Assembly: GCA_002284615.2 (NCBI GenBank)
Contig: MU069513.1
Span: forward strand, 72,284-91,193
Source of the DNA: Dunaliella salina
Lineage: Eukaryota; Chlorophyta; Chlorophyceae; Chlamydomonadales; Dunaliellaceae
DNA length: 18,910 nt
Direction of reading: 5' to 3'
The position numbers and the translations under genes were made by a program. The notes beneath the pieces are model-generated. The model did not search any database, had not been told where the DNA came from, and saw only the letters and a program-made list of their open reading frames with translations. Below are positions 7,188-15,658 of this stretch, piece after piece. Within the stretch, counting starts at the first letter, position 1. Each line of letters opens with the position of its first letter.

Positions 7188-7810
7188 CTGGCATACGAAC
7201 AAGAGGAGGGGGAGGAGGAAGGGTTGTGCATGCAAAATGCTTGAAGACAAACACACACTTGCAGCACAGTCTGCATGTCGTGCTGCATGCGCTGGAGCAG
7301 ACCTAGCATATGAACAATAAGAGGGGGAAGAGGAAGTGTAGTGCACACATTTTGATTGAAGACAAACGACTTGTGGCACATTCTGCATGCCCCACTGTGT
7401 TTGCAGGAGTAGACCCAGCATACAAACTAGAGGAAGGGAGGAGGAAATGTAGTGCAAAAATTTTGAAGACAGACAAACACTTGCAGCACAGTCTGCATGC
7501 CCTGTTGCGTACGCTGGAGCAGACTTAGCATAAGAACAAGAAGAGGGGGAAGAGGAAGTTTATGCACACATTTCGATTGAAGACAAACAATGAACTTGCA
7601 GCACAGTCTGCATGCCCTGCTGCGTGCGCTGGTGCAGACCTAGCATATCGAACAAGAGAAGGGGGAGGAAGAAGGGCATTGCACACATGAGATTAGGTTA
7701 TACCATGTATTGGTATTTTGATTGAAGACGAGCACTTGCAGCACAGTCTGCATACCCTGCTGCGCTAGAACAGACCGAGCATACAAACAAGAGGAAGGAG
7801 AAAAGGAAGG
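7188..7810 (-). repeat. Five upstream copies of the 3' splice site and start of exon 7072-7187
   Basis: Copies of the acceptor region and about 50 nt of exon (word CATGCAGACTGTGCTGCAAGT) have their junctions at 7302, 7414, 7524, 7639 and 7775; the genuine one is at 7187. The spacing is 110-136 bp. Junction words in order are CCAG|GT (genuine), CTAG|GT, CTGG|GT, CTAA|GT, CTAG|GT and CTCG|GT, so three of five copies have lost the AG. Each copy is preceded by a C/T-rich stretch (TCCTCTTCCCCCTCTT). Confidence 0.88.
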
Positions 7811-7904
7811 GTGGTGCACACATTTTGAGTGAAGACAGATGAGAGTAGACGTGCACACGGTCACAATTCTGTCTACTTACGCCCCAAGGATCTCAAAGGT
7901 ATCC

Positions 7905-8632
7905 CAGGGATGGGTAATACGCGGGTTCAGGAGGAGCCGTGCGCGTTCAAACTTATTAGACACTTGTATGAACCTAAAACATGCAATTTAAGAGGGCCAT
8001 TTGGGTCATGGGGTCCTAAGTGGTTGGGGCCCCCCGAGAGAGTCCCAACCAAGCACCAACCAACCCCCCTGGGCTCCTAGGGAAGTATACATTAAGCAAG
8101 CCCAAAGATAAGGGTCCGGATGATATAATGCCACAGTGGCAGAGAGATGCAGGAGGGGAGAGCAAGGGGATGACGCAAAAGGGGAGCACGTCCACAGCAA
8201 CAGCAAGCTTGCTGTTCTTAAGAGCAGACTGACTGCCAACACTGCCAGGGACCCCGTGTGGCTGTGCAGCGAGCTGCGCTTGCTCAAGCGCACCCAGGAC
8301 CTGGAGCAGTTTGGAAAGGTTCAGTCTTGGATGGCTGTGGATGAGGAGGAGGGGGAGGAGGAGGAGGAGGAGGAGGAGGAGGAGGAGGAGGAGGAGGTGG
8401 GGCAGGAGGGGTCAGCAGCGAGGGGGAGGAGTGGTTCACAGGGGATGAGGACAGTGCAGAGTTTGGGGCACATCAGCGAACATGGAACGAAAGGCCCAGG
8501 ACCGGCCTGCGAGGCACTGCCTGCCGGTATACTTTTGAAGTTTTGCAAACGGCCATTTTTAAGATACGCGTCTAAAATGTCAATTTTTTTCGATGCGTTA
8601 AATCAAGCGTTTTCACGTATGACCCATCCCTG
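7905..8632 (+). mobile_element. hAT-like non-autonomous DNA transposon
   Basis: Terminal inverted repeats start CAGGGATGGGTAATACG (left) and CAGGGATGGGTCATACG (right, reverse complement), 16/17 identical and then decaying. CAGGG ends are typical of hAT elements. The flanking 8-mers AGGTATCC and GTACATCC share only the last four bases, so the target duplication is degraded or absent. The element is 728 bp. Inside, the plus strand has an open stretch (8136-8672) with TANTARDPVWLCSELRLLKR, then QDLEQFGK, then a (GAG)n-encoded Glu run at 8341-8397. I do not recognise this as transposase; it may be captured coding sequence. Confidence 0.6.
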
Positions 8633-9092
8633 GTACATCCAGAAGTGCACTGAAACAATTTGGCACCAGTGACGAGATACGAACAAATGCTTGACACAAT
8701 GAACACAAAGCACTCCACAAGAGGGCACTAGCACACTGGCGCCCGCAGCAGTGGGGTGACATGCCCTTCTCAGGAGGGTTCATGTGCACCACACAGAAGG
8801 GTGCAACCTACAAAAGGCGTACTTTGCGCCACCTTCGGAGTGACTCGAAGGGGCGGTGCTCTTGCGCCCGGAGGTGCACGATGTGTGCCGTTGCGTGCTT
8901 TGTCTGTGGGCAACGCTCACAGACAAGTATCCAAGATGCGATCAAATACTCTGCATGCTAGAACACTCGCAAGAGCTCACCAGCACCAGCTTGGGCAGCT
9001 CCAGACTGTGACACTAGCGACCGCATTGCATTACGTAGCTCACTCATGTAAGGGCTTGTCCAAGCTCACTCACTATATCAAAGATCACTCAC
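8633..9092. other. Intron with a copy of the exon 9093-9120 tail
   Basis: At 9045-9068 the minus strand repeats GTGAGCTTGGACAAGCCCTTA of exon 9093-9120, but the donor has changed from TTAG|GTGAGTG to TTACATGAGTG. A further coding-like stretch at 8975-9000 (minus, LELPKLVL then GTGAGC) is probably a more diverged copy. The rest (8640-8960) has no supported gene. Confidence 0.4.
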
Positions 9093-9120
9093 CTAAGGGC
9101 TTGTCCAAGCTCACTTGTGC
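9093..9120 (-). CDS. Exon 4 of the minus-strand gene (28-nt microexon)
   Basis: Acceptor CTGCCCATGCAG|GCA, donor CTTAG|GTGAGT. It has nine codons, AQVSLDKPL, phase 0 in and phase 1 out. It is supported because it supplies exactly the phase change needed between exon 11494-11649 (ends phase 0) and exon 7072-7187 (starts phase 1), and because its tail is copied 46 bp downstream like those of the other exons. Such a short block is the least certain of the model. Confidence 0.42.
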
Positions 9121-9129
9121 CTGCATGGG

Positions 9130-9335
9130 CAGCAATTAGTGACCCAATGGTGTACATGTTTACATATACTTTTGACATAGTAATGTAAAAATGTCAAGTG
9201 ACCAAATGTTGTAAATGATTAGTGACTCAATGATGTATATAACATACACATTGACCTAATGAAGACCAGATAATGTTGATGTTCACATGTCAAGATGATC
9301 TTGATATTCACACACTGAGATGATGCTTACATATA
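9130..9335. repeat. AT-rich imperfect repeat block
   Basis: Short degenerate repeats around (T/A)GTGAC(C/T)CAATG.TGTA(C/T)AT occur at 9137, 9195 and 9224, with ATGTCAAGTGACC and ATGTCAAGATGATC. Base composition is clearly more AT-rich than the surroundings. No gene is seen. Confidence 0.4.
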
Positions 9336-9439
9336 ACTGCAGCAAGCCGCTAGGGATGCTTGCATTGTTGGAAGCCTAGGGGATGCGCTACAACAAGCCA
9401 ATACATCGCATCCGCAGGCGTCAGGGCATGCGCTGCACC

Positions 9440-9700
9440 ATAGAGCAGGTGCGTCAAATGCATTGCATGCACGTCCAGGCGTCACAACGTGCGCTGCTCC
9501 ACTGAGCAAACACATTTGCTAGTGCATGCAATGCGCACACAGCATGCATGCGATGCATACCCTTCGTGCCAATGCATCAGGCATGCAATGCATCGCACGA
9601 AGGGTATGCACTGCATGAAATGCAGCCATGCATTTCGTGACTGCATCAGGCATGCGATGCATTATCACGAAGGGTATGCACCGCATGAAATGCAGCCATC
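9440..9700. repeat. GCATGC/ATGCAT palindrome-rich block
   Basis: Dense, overlapping GCATGC, ATGCAT and TGCATGCA words, with a repeated phrase CGAAGGGTATGCA at 9599 and 9669 and GCATGAAATGCAG at 9612, 9682 and 9714. Local hairpins are possible. No coding evidence. Confidence 0.6.
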
Positions 9701-9930
9701 AAGAGTATGCATCGCATGAAATGCAGTCATCAAGAGTATGCACCACCTGCGGGTGCTATGCAGTCAGCAAGAGTATGCACCACCTGTGGGTGCTATGCAG
9801 TCAGTGAGAGTCTGCACCAACTGTGGGTGCTATGCAGTCATCAAGAGTTTGCACCACCTGTGGGTGCTATGCAGTCAGCAAGAGTATGCACCACGTGCGG
9901 GTGCTATGCAGTCAGCGAGAGTGCACACCG
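9699..9930. repeat. 37-bp tandem minisatellite
   Basis: Units built on GTATGCACCACCTGTGGGTG followed by CTATGCAGTCAGCAAGA start at 9736, 9773, 9810 and at 37-bp steps after that. In minus-strand reading each unit contains CACAG|GTGGTGC, an abutted AG|GT. No source exon is identified, so a link to the splice-junction arrays is unproven. Confidence 0.88.
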
Positions 9931-9989
9931 CATTGAACGGACTAATCATATGCTTCCAATGTACATGCCTTCATGTGCTCTCAATGCAT

Positions 9990-10345
9990 AGGCGTCGTGA
10001 GCGCGCGCTGCATCACTGAAAAATACACTGGGTGCCTCTAATGCTGTGCGCAAGCTGTTCAGCGCGCAATGCAAGGATGCAGTTGCGCCTGTGTGCACCA
10101 TTACACACAAGCACAACGGTGCATGTGTGTATGCACCACGGTGCACGCACACTGCCGAGCACGTGCACCACTGCGAGCATGTTGGACCCTTCACGCACAC
10201 CACCATGCACACGCACCACTGTGCCCACGCATACATGTCCGCTTGCACCTCCAAGCACATGCAGACATGTCTGCATGCACCTCCATGCACATGCACCACT
10301 GAACATGCGCACCACCGTGCAAATGCGCTGCCATGGGCACGCACC
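9990..10345. repeat. Degenerate CACCAC/TGCAC-rich minisatellite
   Basis: Irregular recurrence of words such as TGCACCAC, GTGCACGCAC and CATGCAC with no fixed period. It gives long open frames of Cys/His/Thr composition on both strands, which are artefacts of composition. Confidence 0.5.
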
Positions 10346-10350
10346 GTACA

Positions 10351-10506
10351 AAGGGATCGGCGTTGGCATAAAGCGCTATATAGCGTATAGCGCTAAATAG
10401 CGCTATATGCCGATCTATAGGTCGGTATAGTGCTATACTTAATTAACGATATAGCGCTATATAGTGCTTTAGGTTTTGCCCATATAGCGCTATATGCTGA
10501 TCTCTA
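10351..10506. mobile_element. 156-bp hAT-type MITE
   Basis: The flanking 8-mers are ACCGTACA (10343-10350) and ACCATACA (10507-10514), one transition apart, as expected for an old 8-bp hAT target duplication. Ends are AAGGGATCGGC and, reverse-complemented from the right, TAGAGATCAGC (8/11 identical). The interior is dominated by palindromic AGCGCTATAT words. It has no coding capacity. Confidence 0.6.
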
Positions 10507-10514
10507 ACCATACA

Positions 10515-10890
10515 CATGCAATGGCGGATGTGGCCATCCAGTCAAGTAATCAACAAGACCCTTGCACAAACACACGTTTCCACCAGCAGAGCCAAAAGCT
10601 GCAATGCCACGACTGCGCAGGAAGAGGGGGAGCACCATTAATGGCTTGCACACAGCATCAGGGCCTGCCTACAACATCTGCCGGTGCCTGCCGCACACAA
10701 ACAAACAGAGAGCAAGCATGAGTGTGTTTGCAGCTGTTTGCAGCCCAGGCTTATTCCTTGCCTGTTGTTTGCGCCTCACCTATCCCTGGCCCTCCTCTCC
10801 TGCACATGCCAATCCAGAATTTCCATGTTTTATGTGCGTGACTTATGCACGCCCATCAGCAGCTTTGCTACCTGTGCCAACTGCAGCAAT
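10515..10890. other. Intron sequence without a supported gene
   Basis: A plus-strand open frame runs through (peptide AMPRLRRKRGSTINGLHTAS) but has no start or splice context that I trust. On the minus strand GTGTGCGGCAG and TTCCTGCGCAG are acceptor-like, but no following block stays open with a donor. Confidence 0.4.
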
Positions 10891-10899
10891 GGGCAAACC

Positions 10900-11180
10900 G
10901 CCCCCCTTTGCGCATCATACATCCCATGTTGCGCATCATACATCGCATCCCATGTTGCGCTATCCCATGTTGCGCTATCCATGTTGCGTTATCATACATG
11001 CATACCATTACCGTTATCATACATGCGTGCCATGTTGCGCTATCCCATGTTGCGTTATCATACATCCCATGTTGCGCATCATACATCGCATCCCATCATA
11101 CATCCCATGTTGCGCGTCATACATCCCATGTTGCGTTACAACCTCACCATACATCCCATGTTGCGTTACAATCTCACGCA
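10900..11180. repeat. CATCCCATGTTGCG minisatellite
   Basis: About 15 irregular copies of (ATCATACATC)CCATGTTGCG with spacings of 15-40 bp. It lies directly downstream, in transcript order, of the array of exon 11494-11649 tail copies. No exon homology is seen. Confidence 0.85.
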
Positions 11181-11182
11181 CA

Positions 11183-11493
11183 CTTGCTTGCAGGCGCGCA
11201 CCAGGCCTTGAGACATGTTGGTGCCTCAAACAGCGTTGAGTTACGAAACATGCACAACTGCTTGCAGGCATACACCAGGCCTTCAGACATGTTGGCATCT
11301 CAAAATAGAGCGTGACGTTATAGAAATATGCACACTTGCTTGCAGGCGCGCACCAGGCCTTGAGAATGTCGGCATTAAAAAAAAAAAAAGTTACACTATA
11401 ACAACACACACACACCTGGTTGCAGACGCGCACCAGGCCCTGAGAAAAGTTGGCATCTCAAAATAGAGCGTGACGTTATAGAAACATGCACAC
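11183..11493 (-). repeat. Four copies of the 3' end and 5' splice site of exon 11494-11649
   Basis: Unit of about 74-80 bp. Minus-strand junctions are AAGCAG|GTGTGC (genuine, 11493), ACCAG|GTGTGTG (11415), AGCAA|GTGTGC (11335), AGCAG|TTGTGC (11257, GT lost) and AGCAA|GTGTGC (11183). Each copy keeps the exon-tail words CAAGGCCTGGTG and CGCCTGCA and is followed by TTTCTATAACGTCACGCTCT-like intron sequence in several units. A 13-A run interrupts the array at about 11377-11389. Confidence 0.88.
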
Positions 11494-11649
11494 CTGCTTG
11501 CAGGCGTACACCAGGCCTTGAGACATGTTGGCGTCGGCATACCACGCGCGGTGTGCCTGGTCGTCGTACACCACCCTCTCCAGCAGTATGTTGCGCAGGT
11601 ACACCCATTTGTGTTTGTGCTTGCCCTTCATGTTCAGCAGGTCCAGCAG
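11494..11649 (-). CDS. Exon 3 of the minus-strand gene
   Basis: A 156-nt exon (52 codons), phase 0 in and out. The acceptor is TCTTGCGTCTGCTGCAG|CTG and the donor is TGCAAGCAG|GTGTGC. The peptide begins LLDLLNMKGKHKHKWVYLRN, continues ILLERVVYDDQAHRAWYA and ends NMSQGLVYACKQ. It is a dense mixture of charged and aromatic residues with G/C third positions, the best-looking folded segment in the window. The family is not recognised. It is flanked on both sides by arrays of its own edges. The upstream array stays open in this frame, so the true 5' boundary could lie in any 72-bp step. Confidence 0.75.
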
Positions 11650-12350
11650 CTGCAGCAGACGCAAGAGTGGTGGGCACAAGCATAGTAGGTTCAACAGCTG
11701 CGTGTTTAGCAGGTCCAGCAGCTGGAGCAAAAGCAAGAGTAGTGGGCACAAGCATAGTAGGTTCAACAGCTGCGTGCTTATCAGGTCCAGCAGCTGGAGC
11801 AAAAGCAAGAGTCGTGGGTGCAAGTACTGTGGATTCAACAATTGTGTGTTCAGCAGATTCAGCAGCTGCAGCAGAGGCAGGAGTTGTGGGCACAAGCGTG
11901 GTGGCTTCAACAGCTGCATGTCCAGCAGGCCCAACAGCTGCAGCAGCCGCAAGAGTCGTGGGCACAAGCATAGTAGGCTCAACAGCTGCATATCTCGCAG
12001 GTTCATTTGCCGCTGCAGTCGTACAATTTGTGGGCACAAGCATTATAGGTTCAACAGCTGCACATTCAGCAGGTCCAACAGCTGCAGCAAAAACAAGAGT
12101 TGTGGGTACGTGTTCAGCAGGTTCAAGAGCTGCAACGGACACAAAGTTGTGGGCACAAGCACAGTGGCTTCAACATCTGCTTGTTCAGCAGCTGCAGCAG
12201 AAAAAAAGGTGTGTAAGGATGTCTTCTGCAAGTCAACCGGCTGCAGCAGAAACAAGAGTTGTGGGTATGCGTTCAGCAGGTCGAGCAGCTGCAGCAATGC
12301 GAGGGGTGGGCACCTATTGAGCAGCTACAGCAACTGCAACAGATAAGAGT
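11650..12350 (-). repeat. 72-bp array built from the 3' splice site and start of exon 11494-11649
   Basis: The plus-strand word (T/C)TCAA(C/G)A(G/A)(C/T)TG recurs at 11690, 11762, 11834, 11906, 11978, 12050 and 12122, exactly 72 bp apart with no indels. Each unit in minus-strand reading holds CTACTATG (branch-point-like), a C/T-rich stretch, and GCTG/CCAG|CTGCTGGACCTGCT, which matches the exon start. Since 72 = 24 codons, frames stay open on both strands: in exon frame LLDLLNTQLLNLLCLCP, in another minus frame VEPTMLVPTTLAFAPAAGP. Whether any unit is translated cannot be decided from sequence alone. Confidence 0.88.
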
Positions 12351-13296
12351 AGGGGGCATGTGTCCAGCACGGCGTGCTGACCCCACACCAAGAAATTGTC
12401 AGCAGGTCCCGCGTCTGCAGCAAGTTGAATTAAGGAAAATTAGACTGACTTGCCTTAATTCGACTTGCTGCGGGCACACAATCATACAGTCTGGTTTGCC
12501 TTGATTCAACTTGCAGTCTGATTTGCCTTCATTCAGCTTGCTGCAGGCACACAGTCACGCAGTCTGGTTTGCCTTGATTCAACTTGCAGTCTGATTTGTC
12601 TCAGTTTGAATTGCTGCAAGCACACGACCACGCAAGGGCAAGCCTGAAACACAAGGGCTGGTCTGCCTTAGTTCCACTTGCTGCAAGCACGCAATCATGA
12701 GGCCTTAAACATGAGCACTGATTTGCCCTAGTTCCACTTGCTGCAAGCACACTGTCATGCAAGGGTAAGCCTGAACCACGAGGGCTGGTTCGCCTCAATT
12801 CAACTTGCTGCAGGCACGCAATCATACAGTCTGGTTTGCCTTGATTCAACTTGCAGTCTGATTTGCCTTAATTCAGCTTGCTGCAGGCACACAGTCACGC
12901 AGTCTGGTTTGCCTTGATTCAACTTGCAGTCTGATTTGTCTCAGTTTGATTTGCTGCAAGCACACGACCACGCAAGGGCAAGCCCGAAACACAAGGGCTG
13001 GTCCGCTTTAGTTCCACTTGCTGCAAGCACGCAATCATGAGGCCTTAAACATGAGTAGGGTTCGCACAAACATTATAGTTATATATATATATAACGTTAT
13101 ATTTATAAGTATATAACCCGTATATTTAAGTTTGGATCTTGTTATGTTATACGTTATAAAGTTATACGTTATATATAACGTTATAAATAACGTTATATCA
13201 CGTCATACTCGAAGAAGTTCACACTGAAGTTTCACGATTTCGTGGTTGCAACCCTTTGAGTATCGTGACTGTGAGGTGCTCAGTCAAATTGATTAG

Positions 13297-13713
13297 GATG
13301 AGGAATTTGGAAGTGGTGCTGAGGCAGGTTTGGGTGACGAGGGAGAGGTGGAGGATGAAGAAGAAGAGGCCAGGGATGACAAGGAGAAATTTGAGGCGCA
13401 GGAAAGTGCAGCACAGCTTAGGCAGGCTAAGCTGAGCTCTATGTCCAGTGGTGGGAGAGTCTGCGCTGAGTATTGGGCACGTTTGAAGCCTGTGTTGATG
13501 AGGAAAGGCCCAGGCAAGCCTTTGCAGTGCAGGCTGGTGTGCAACAGGGGCGGGGAGGCAGTGTGTGGGAAGGACCTGGCCAGTGACAACCCTGCCAAGT
13601 CTGCCAGGGACCACTTCACCGTGTGGATGCAAGGGCCTACATGGAAGCAGGCCAAGCATCTCTGCGCGTTGAGCCTGGCAAGGAGCAGCAAGGGCAGCAG
13701 CAGCAGATGCTAG
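13297..13713 (+). pseudogene. Transposase-like N-terminal fragment in the hAT element
   Basis: An open stretch of 138 codons ends at TAG 13711-13713. It has no in-frame ATG and is preceded by AATTGATTAG, so it is either an exon or a truncated gene. It begins with an acidic run (GEVEDEEEEARDDKEKFE), then GGRVCAEYWARLKPVLMRKG, then LQCRLVCNRGGEAVCGKD and SARDHF. The Cys/His spacing loosely recalls the BED-type zinc finger found at the N-terminus of hAT transposases. The catalytic core and dimerisation region are absent, so the element would depend on a transposase in trans. Confidence 0.4.
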
Positions 13714-13951
13714 GCAAGCGCACTTTCACAGGGAGCTTTGTATAAGGATGTTTTATGCGCTTGGCGCAAACTCTGACTTTCAGACACTCTTTTTTAATCA
13801 CCATCTCATTTTTTGCTCAAAGTAAATTGGGTTAACGCCGTTAATAACGGTCTCTACTCATTGAGAGCTATCCAGTGATACCCTTGAAGTTGCGATTTGC
13901 TGAACTTGAAATCTGAGTATACAACGTATATAACATTTTTAACGTTATATA

Positions 13952-14545
13952 CCGTAGCGACACTAAGGGTTTTACGATTAATTAAATAATTATTGAGGCA
14001 TCTCGTAATATGGAGTGACTTTGAAAATTAATTTTTTTAAGGGCTCGTAAAAGATGCGGGTTTGTATCAAGCAATTAGTAAGGCTGCACAATGCAGCCAC
14101 ATGTCCCTAGGGACAAAGAACCTGTTTGACATGGAAGCTGCCAAGCATGCAAGATGTGGCAGCTAAGGCTGCTGCAGGTGTGGGGGAAGCAGGCAGGGGA
14201 AGCGTGCTTGGAGGAGCTTGCAGGTATTGTTCAGGAATTCATGGACCCCACTGCTCAGGGCGAGGGGACAGGCAGGGGCAGAGGGCTTCCACTGAGGAAA
14301 GCCTTCCACTGGAAGTTCCAGGAACAGATGAAGGGTCTGAGGTCATCACAGAATCCTCAAATGAAGAGATGGAAGAGGCGAGTAGAGACAATGAGCCCAT
14401 GTTGGAGACGCAAAAGCGCAGGGGTTCGCAAACTTTGACTTGTTTTGGCGGACCTCGTTTACCCATAATGCTCGCAAATTAATTAATGAAATTACTTTGG
14501 GACCTCGTAATAAATCAGTGTCGTAATACGATAGTGTCGCTACGG
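13952..14545. mobile_element. Possible nested inverted-repeat element within the hAT
   Basis: CCGTAGCGACACTA at 13952-13965 is perfectly inverted at 14532-14545. Each copy is flanked externally by TA and by AACGTTATA words, and CTCGTAA-like words recur just inside both ends. This fits either a nested TA-target element or internal structure of the hAT itself. The enclosed open frames (14126-14482, with TESSNEEMEEASRDNEPM) are not recognised. Confidence 0.4.
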
Positions 14546-15304
14546 TAACGTTATATAACGTGAAAACATTTCGCCACATAACGTTTGTGCGAACCCTGAA
14601 CATGAGCACTGATTTGCCTTAGTTCCACTTGCTGCAAGCACACTGTCATGCAAGGGCAAGCCTGAAACACGAGGGCTGGTTCGCCTCAATTCAACTTGCT
14701 GCAGGCACACAATCATACAGTCTGGTTGGCCTTGATTCAACTTGCAGTCTGATTTGCCTCAATCCAACTTGCTGCAAGCACACAGTCACGCAAGGGCAAG
14801 CCTGAAACACGAGGGCTGGTCTGCCTTGATTCATGAGGCCAAAAACATGAGCGCTGGTTTGCCTTAGTTCAACTTGCTGCTGGCAGACGATCATGCAAGG
14901 GCAAGCCTGAAAATGAGGGCTGGTCTGCCTTGATTCATGAGGCCAAAAACATGAGCGCTGGTTTGCCTCAATTCAACTTGCTGCTGGCAGACGATCATGC
15001 AAGGGCAAGCCTGAAAATGAGGGCTGGTCTGCTTTAATTCATGAGGCCTGAAACATTTGAGCGCTGGTTTGCCTCAATTTAACTTGCTGCAAGCACACAG
15101 TCACGCGAAGGTAAGCCTGACACAAGAAGGCTGGTTTGCTTTCATTTATGAGGCCTGAAGTATGAGCGCTGGTTGCCTCAATTCAACTCGCTCCTGGTAA
15201 ACGATCATGCAAGGGCAAGCCTGAAACGAGTGACTCGAACAAAGCGACGTAGTGCAGGCAACGGCCACGCCAGAGCGACGAAAAGATGTTTTGGATTTTG
15301 GATG

Positions 15305-15464
15305 TTTTGAACACATTTCAGCTTGTCTGTTATGCGTTCACTGCTCTCCCATTGATGCGGACCATGACATGCTGCTTTGGAAAAACAGTCAAAGCAGCAT
15401 GTCATGGTCCGCATTAACGCCAGAGCAGTGAACGCACAACAGACAAGCTGAAATGTGTTCAAAA
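15305..15464. ncRNA. Long near-perfect hairpin: candidate small-RNA precursor or foldback element
   Basis: Arms 15305-15379 and 15390-15464 are each 75 nt with a 10-nt loop (GAAAAACAGT) and 70 of 75 positions complementary. Four of the five mismatches cluster in one internal loop (left CCCATTG against right-arm complement GGCGTTA), leaving stems of about 43 and 25 bp. Long intronic hairpins of this kind feed Dicer in green algae (known for Chlamydomonas). It lies in the intron between exons 15600 and 11649 and could be processed from either strand. No target duplication is visible, so a foldback insertion is not excluded. Confidence 0.55.
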
Positions 15465-15599
15465 ACGCAGCTTGCCTAGGGATTGCTAGTTCCAGACATG
15501 AAAGCCACATGTCTCCATTTGCTTGTGGAAAGAAAGCTGAATACGGTGCATGTGTACGGCTTGACCATTTACAACTCTGCGCACGATGGAGGAGCCTAC

Positions 15600-15658
15600 C
15601 TTGTTCTCGACAGCCCGGTTCTGGTCCGCGTACAGAATCAAATGCTTCATCTGCTCCA
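15600..15658 (-). CDS. Exon 2 of the minus-strand gene
   Basis: A 59-nt exon, phase 1 in and phase 0 out. The acceptor is CACCTGCTGTTCTTGCAG|TG and the donor is GAGAACAAG|GTAGGC. The peptide EQMKHLILYADQNRAVENK has strong G/C third positions that stop at the donor. The first two bases join the G of exon 18707-18869 to make Val (GTG). The plus strand is also open here (YNSAHDGGAYLVLDSPVL), which lowers certainty. The minus strand is preferred for the pyrimidine-rich acceptor, codon bias and phase match on both sides. Confidence 0.6.

Larger units (their letters stand above)
13056..14598 (+). mobile_element. hAT-type DNA transposon, 1543 bp
   Basis: Terminal inverted repeats are TAGGGTTCGCACAAAC (left) and CAGGGTTCGCACAAAC (right, reverse complement), differing only at the first base. 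A perfect 8-bp target duplication AACATGAG is present at 13048-13055 and 14599-14606. Both are hallmarks of hAT elements. AT-rich subterminal regions are full of (T)AACGTTATA palindromes. The element inserted into the 340-bp satellite without disturbing its register, so it is younger than the array. It carries only fragments of coding sequence and is probably non-autonomous. Confidence 0.9.
12430..15230. repeat. Higher-order satellite (340-bp and 104-bp periods), interrupted by a hAT element
   Basis: Monomers read TTCAACTTGCTGCAAGCACA, then CGCAAGGGCAAGCCTGAAAC and GAGGGCTGGTTTGCCT. A higher-order unit of exactly 340 bp is marked by ATCATACAGT at 12481, 12821 and, after subtracting the inserted element and one target copy, at 14712. 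To the right of about 14860 a different higher-order period of 104 bp (TGGCAGACGA at 14881 and 14985) takes over. I find no exon edge that seeds it. Confidence 0.9.

Noticed and set aside
8136..8672. Intact gene with poly-Glu run
   Set aside because: Enclosed by hAT-like terminal repeats and without a supported start or splice structure; reported as element content instead.
9440..9930. CRISPR-like array of short regular repeats
   Set aside because: Units are contiguous without unique spacers, and the window is eukaryotic nuclear DNA.
10069..10400. Cys/His-rich frames resembling metallothionein or zinc fingers
   Set aside because: Composition artefact of the CACCAC/TGCAC minisatellite; open on both strands and in several frames.
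11525..12346. Long open frames on both strands (up to 273 codons on the plus strand, Ser/Lys/Gly-rich)
   Set aside because: They follow directly from a 72-bp repeat divisible by three. No start, stop or splice context supports the plus-strand versions.
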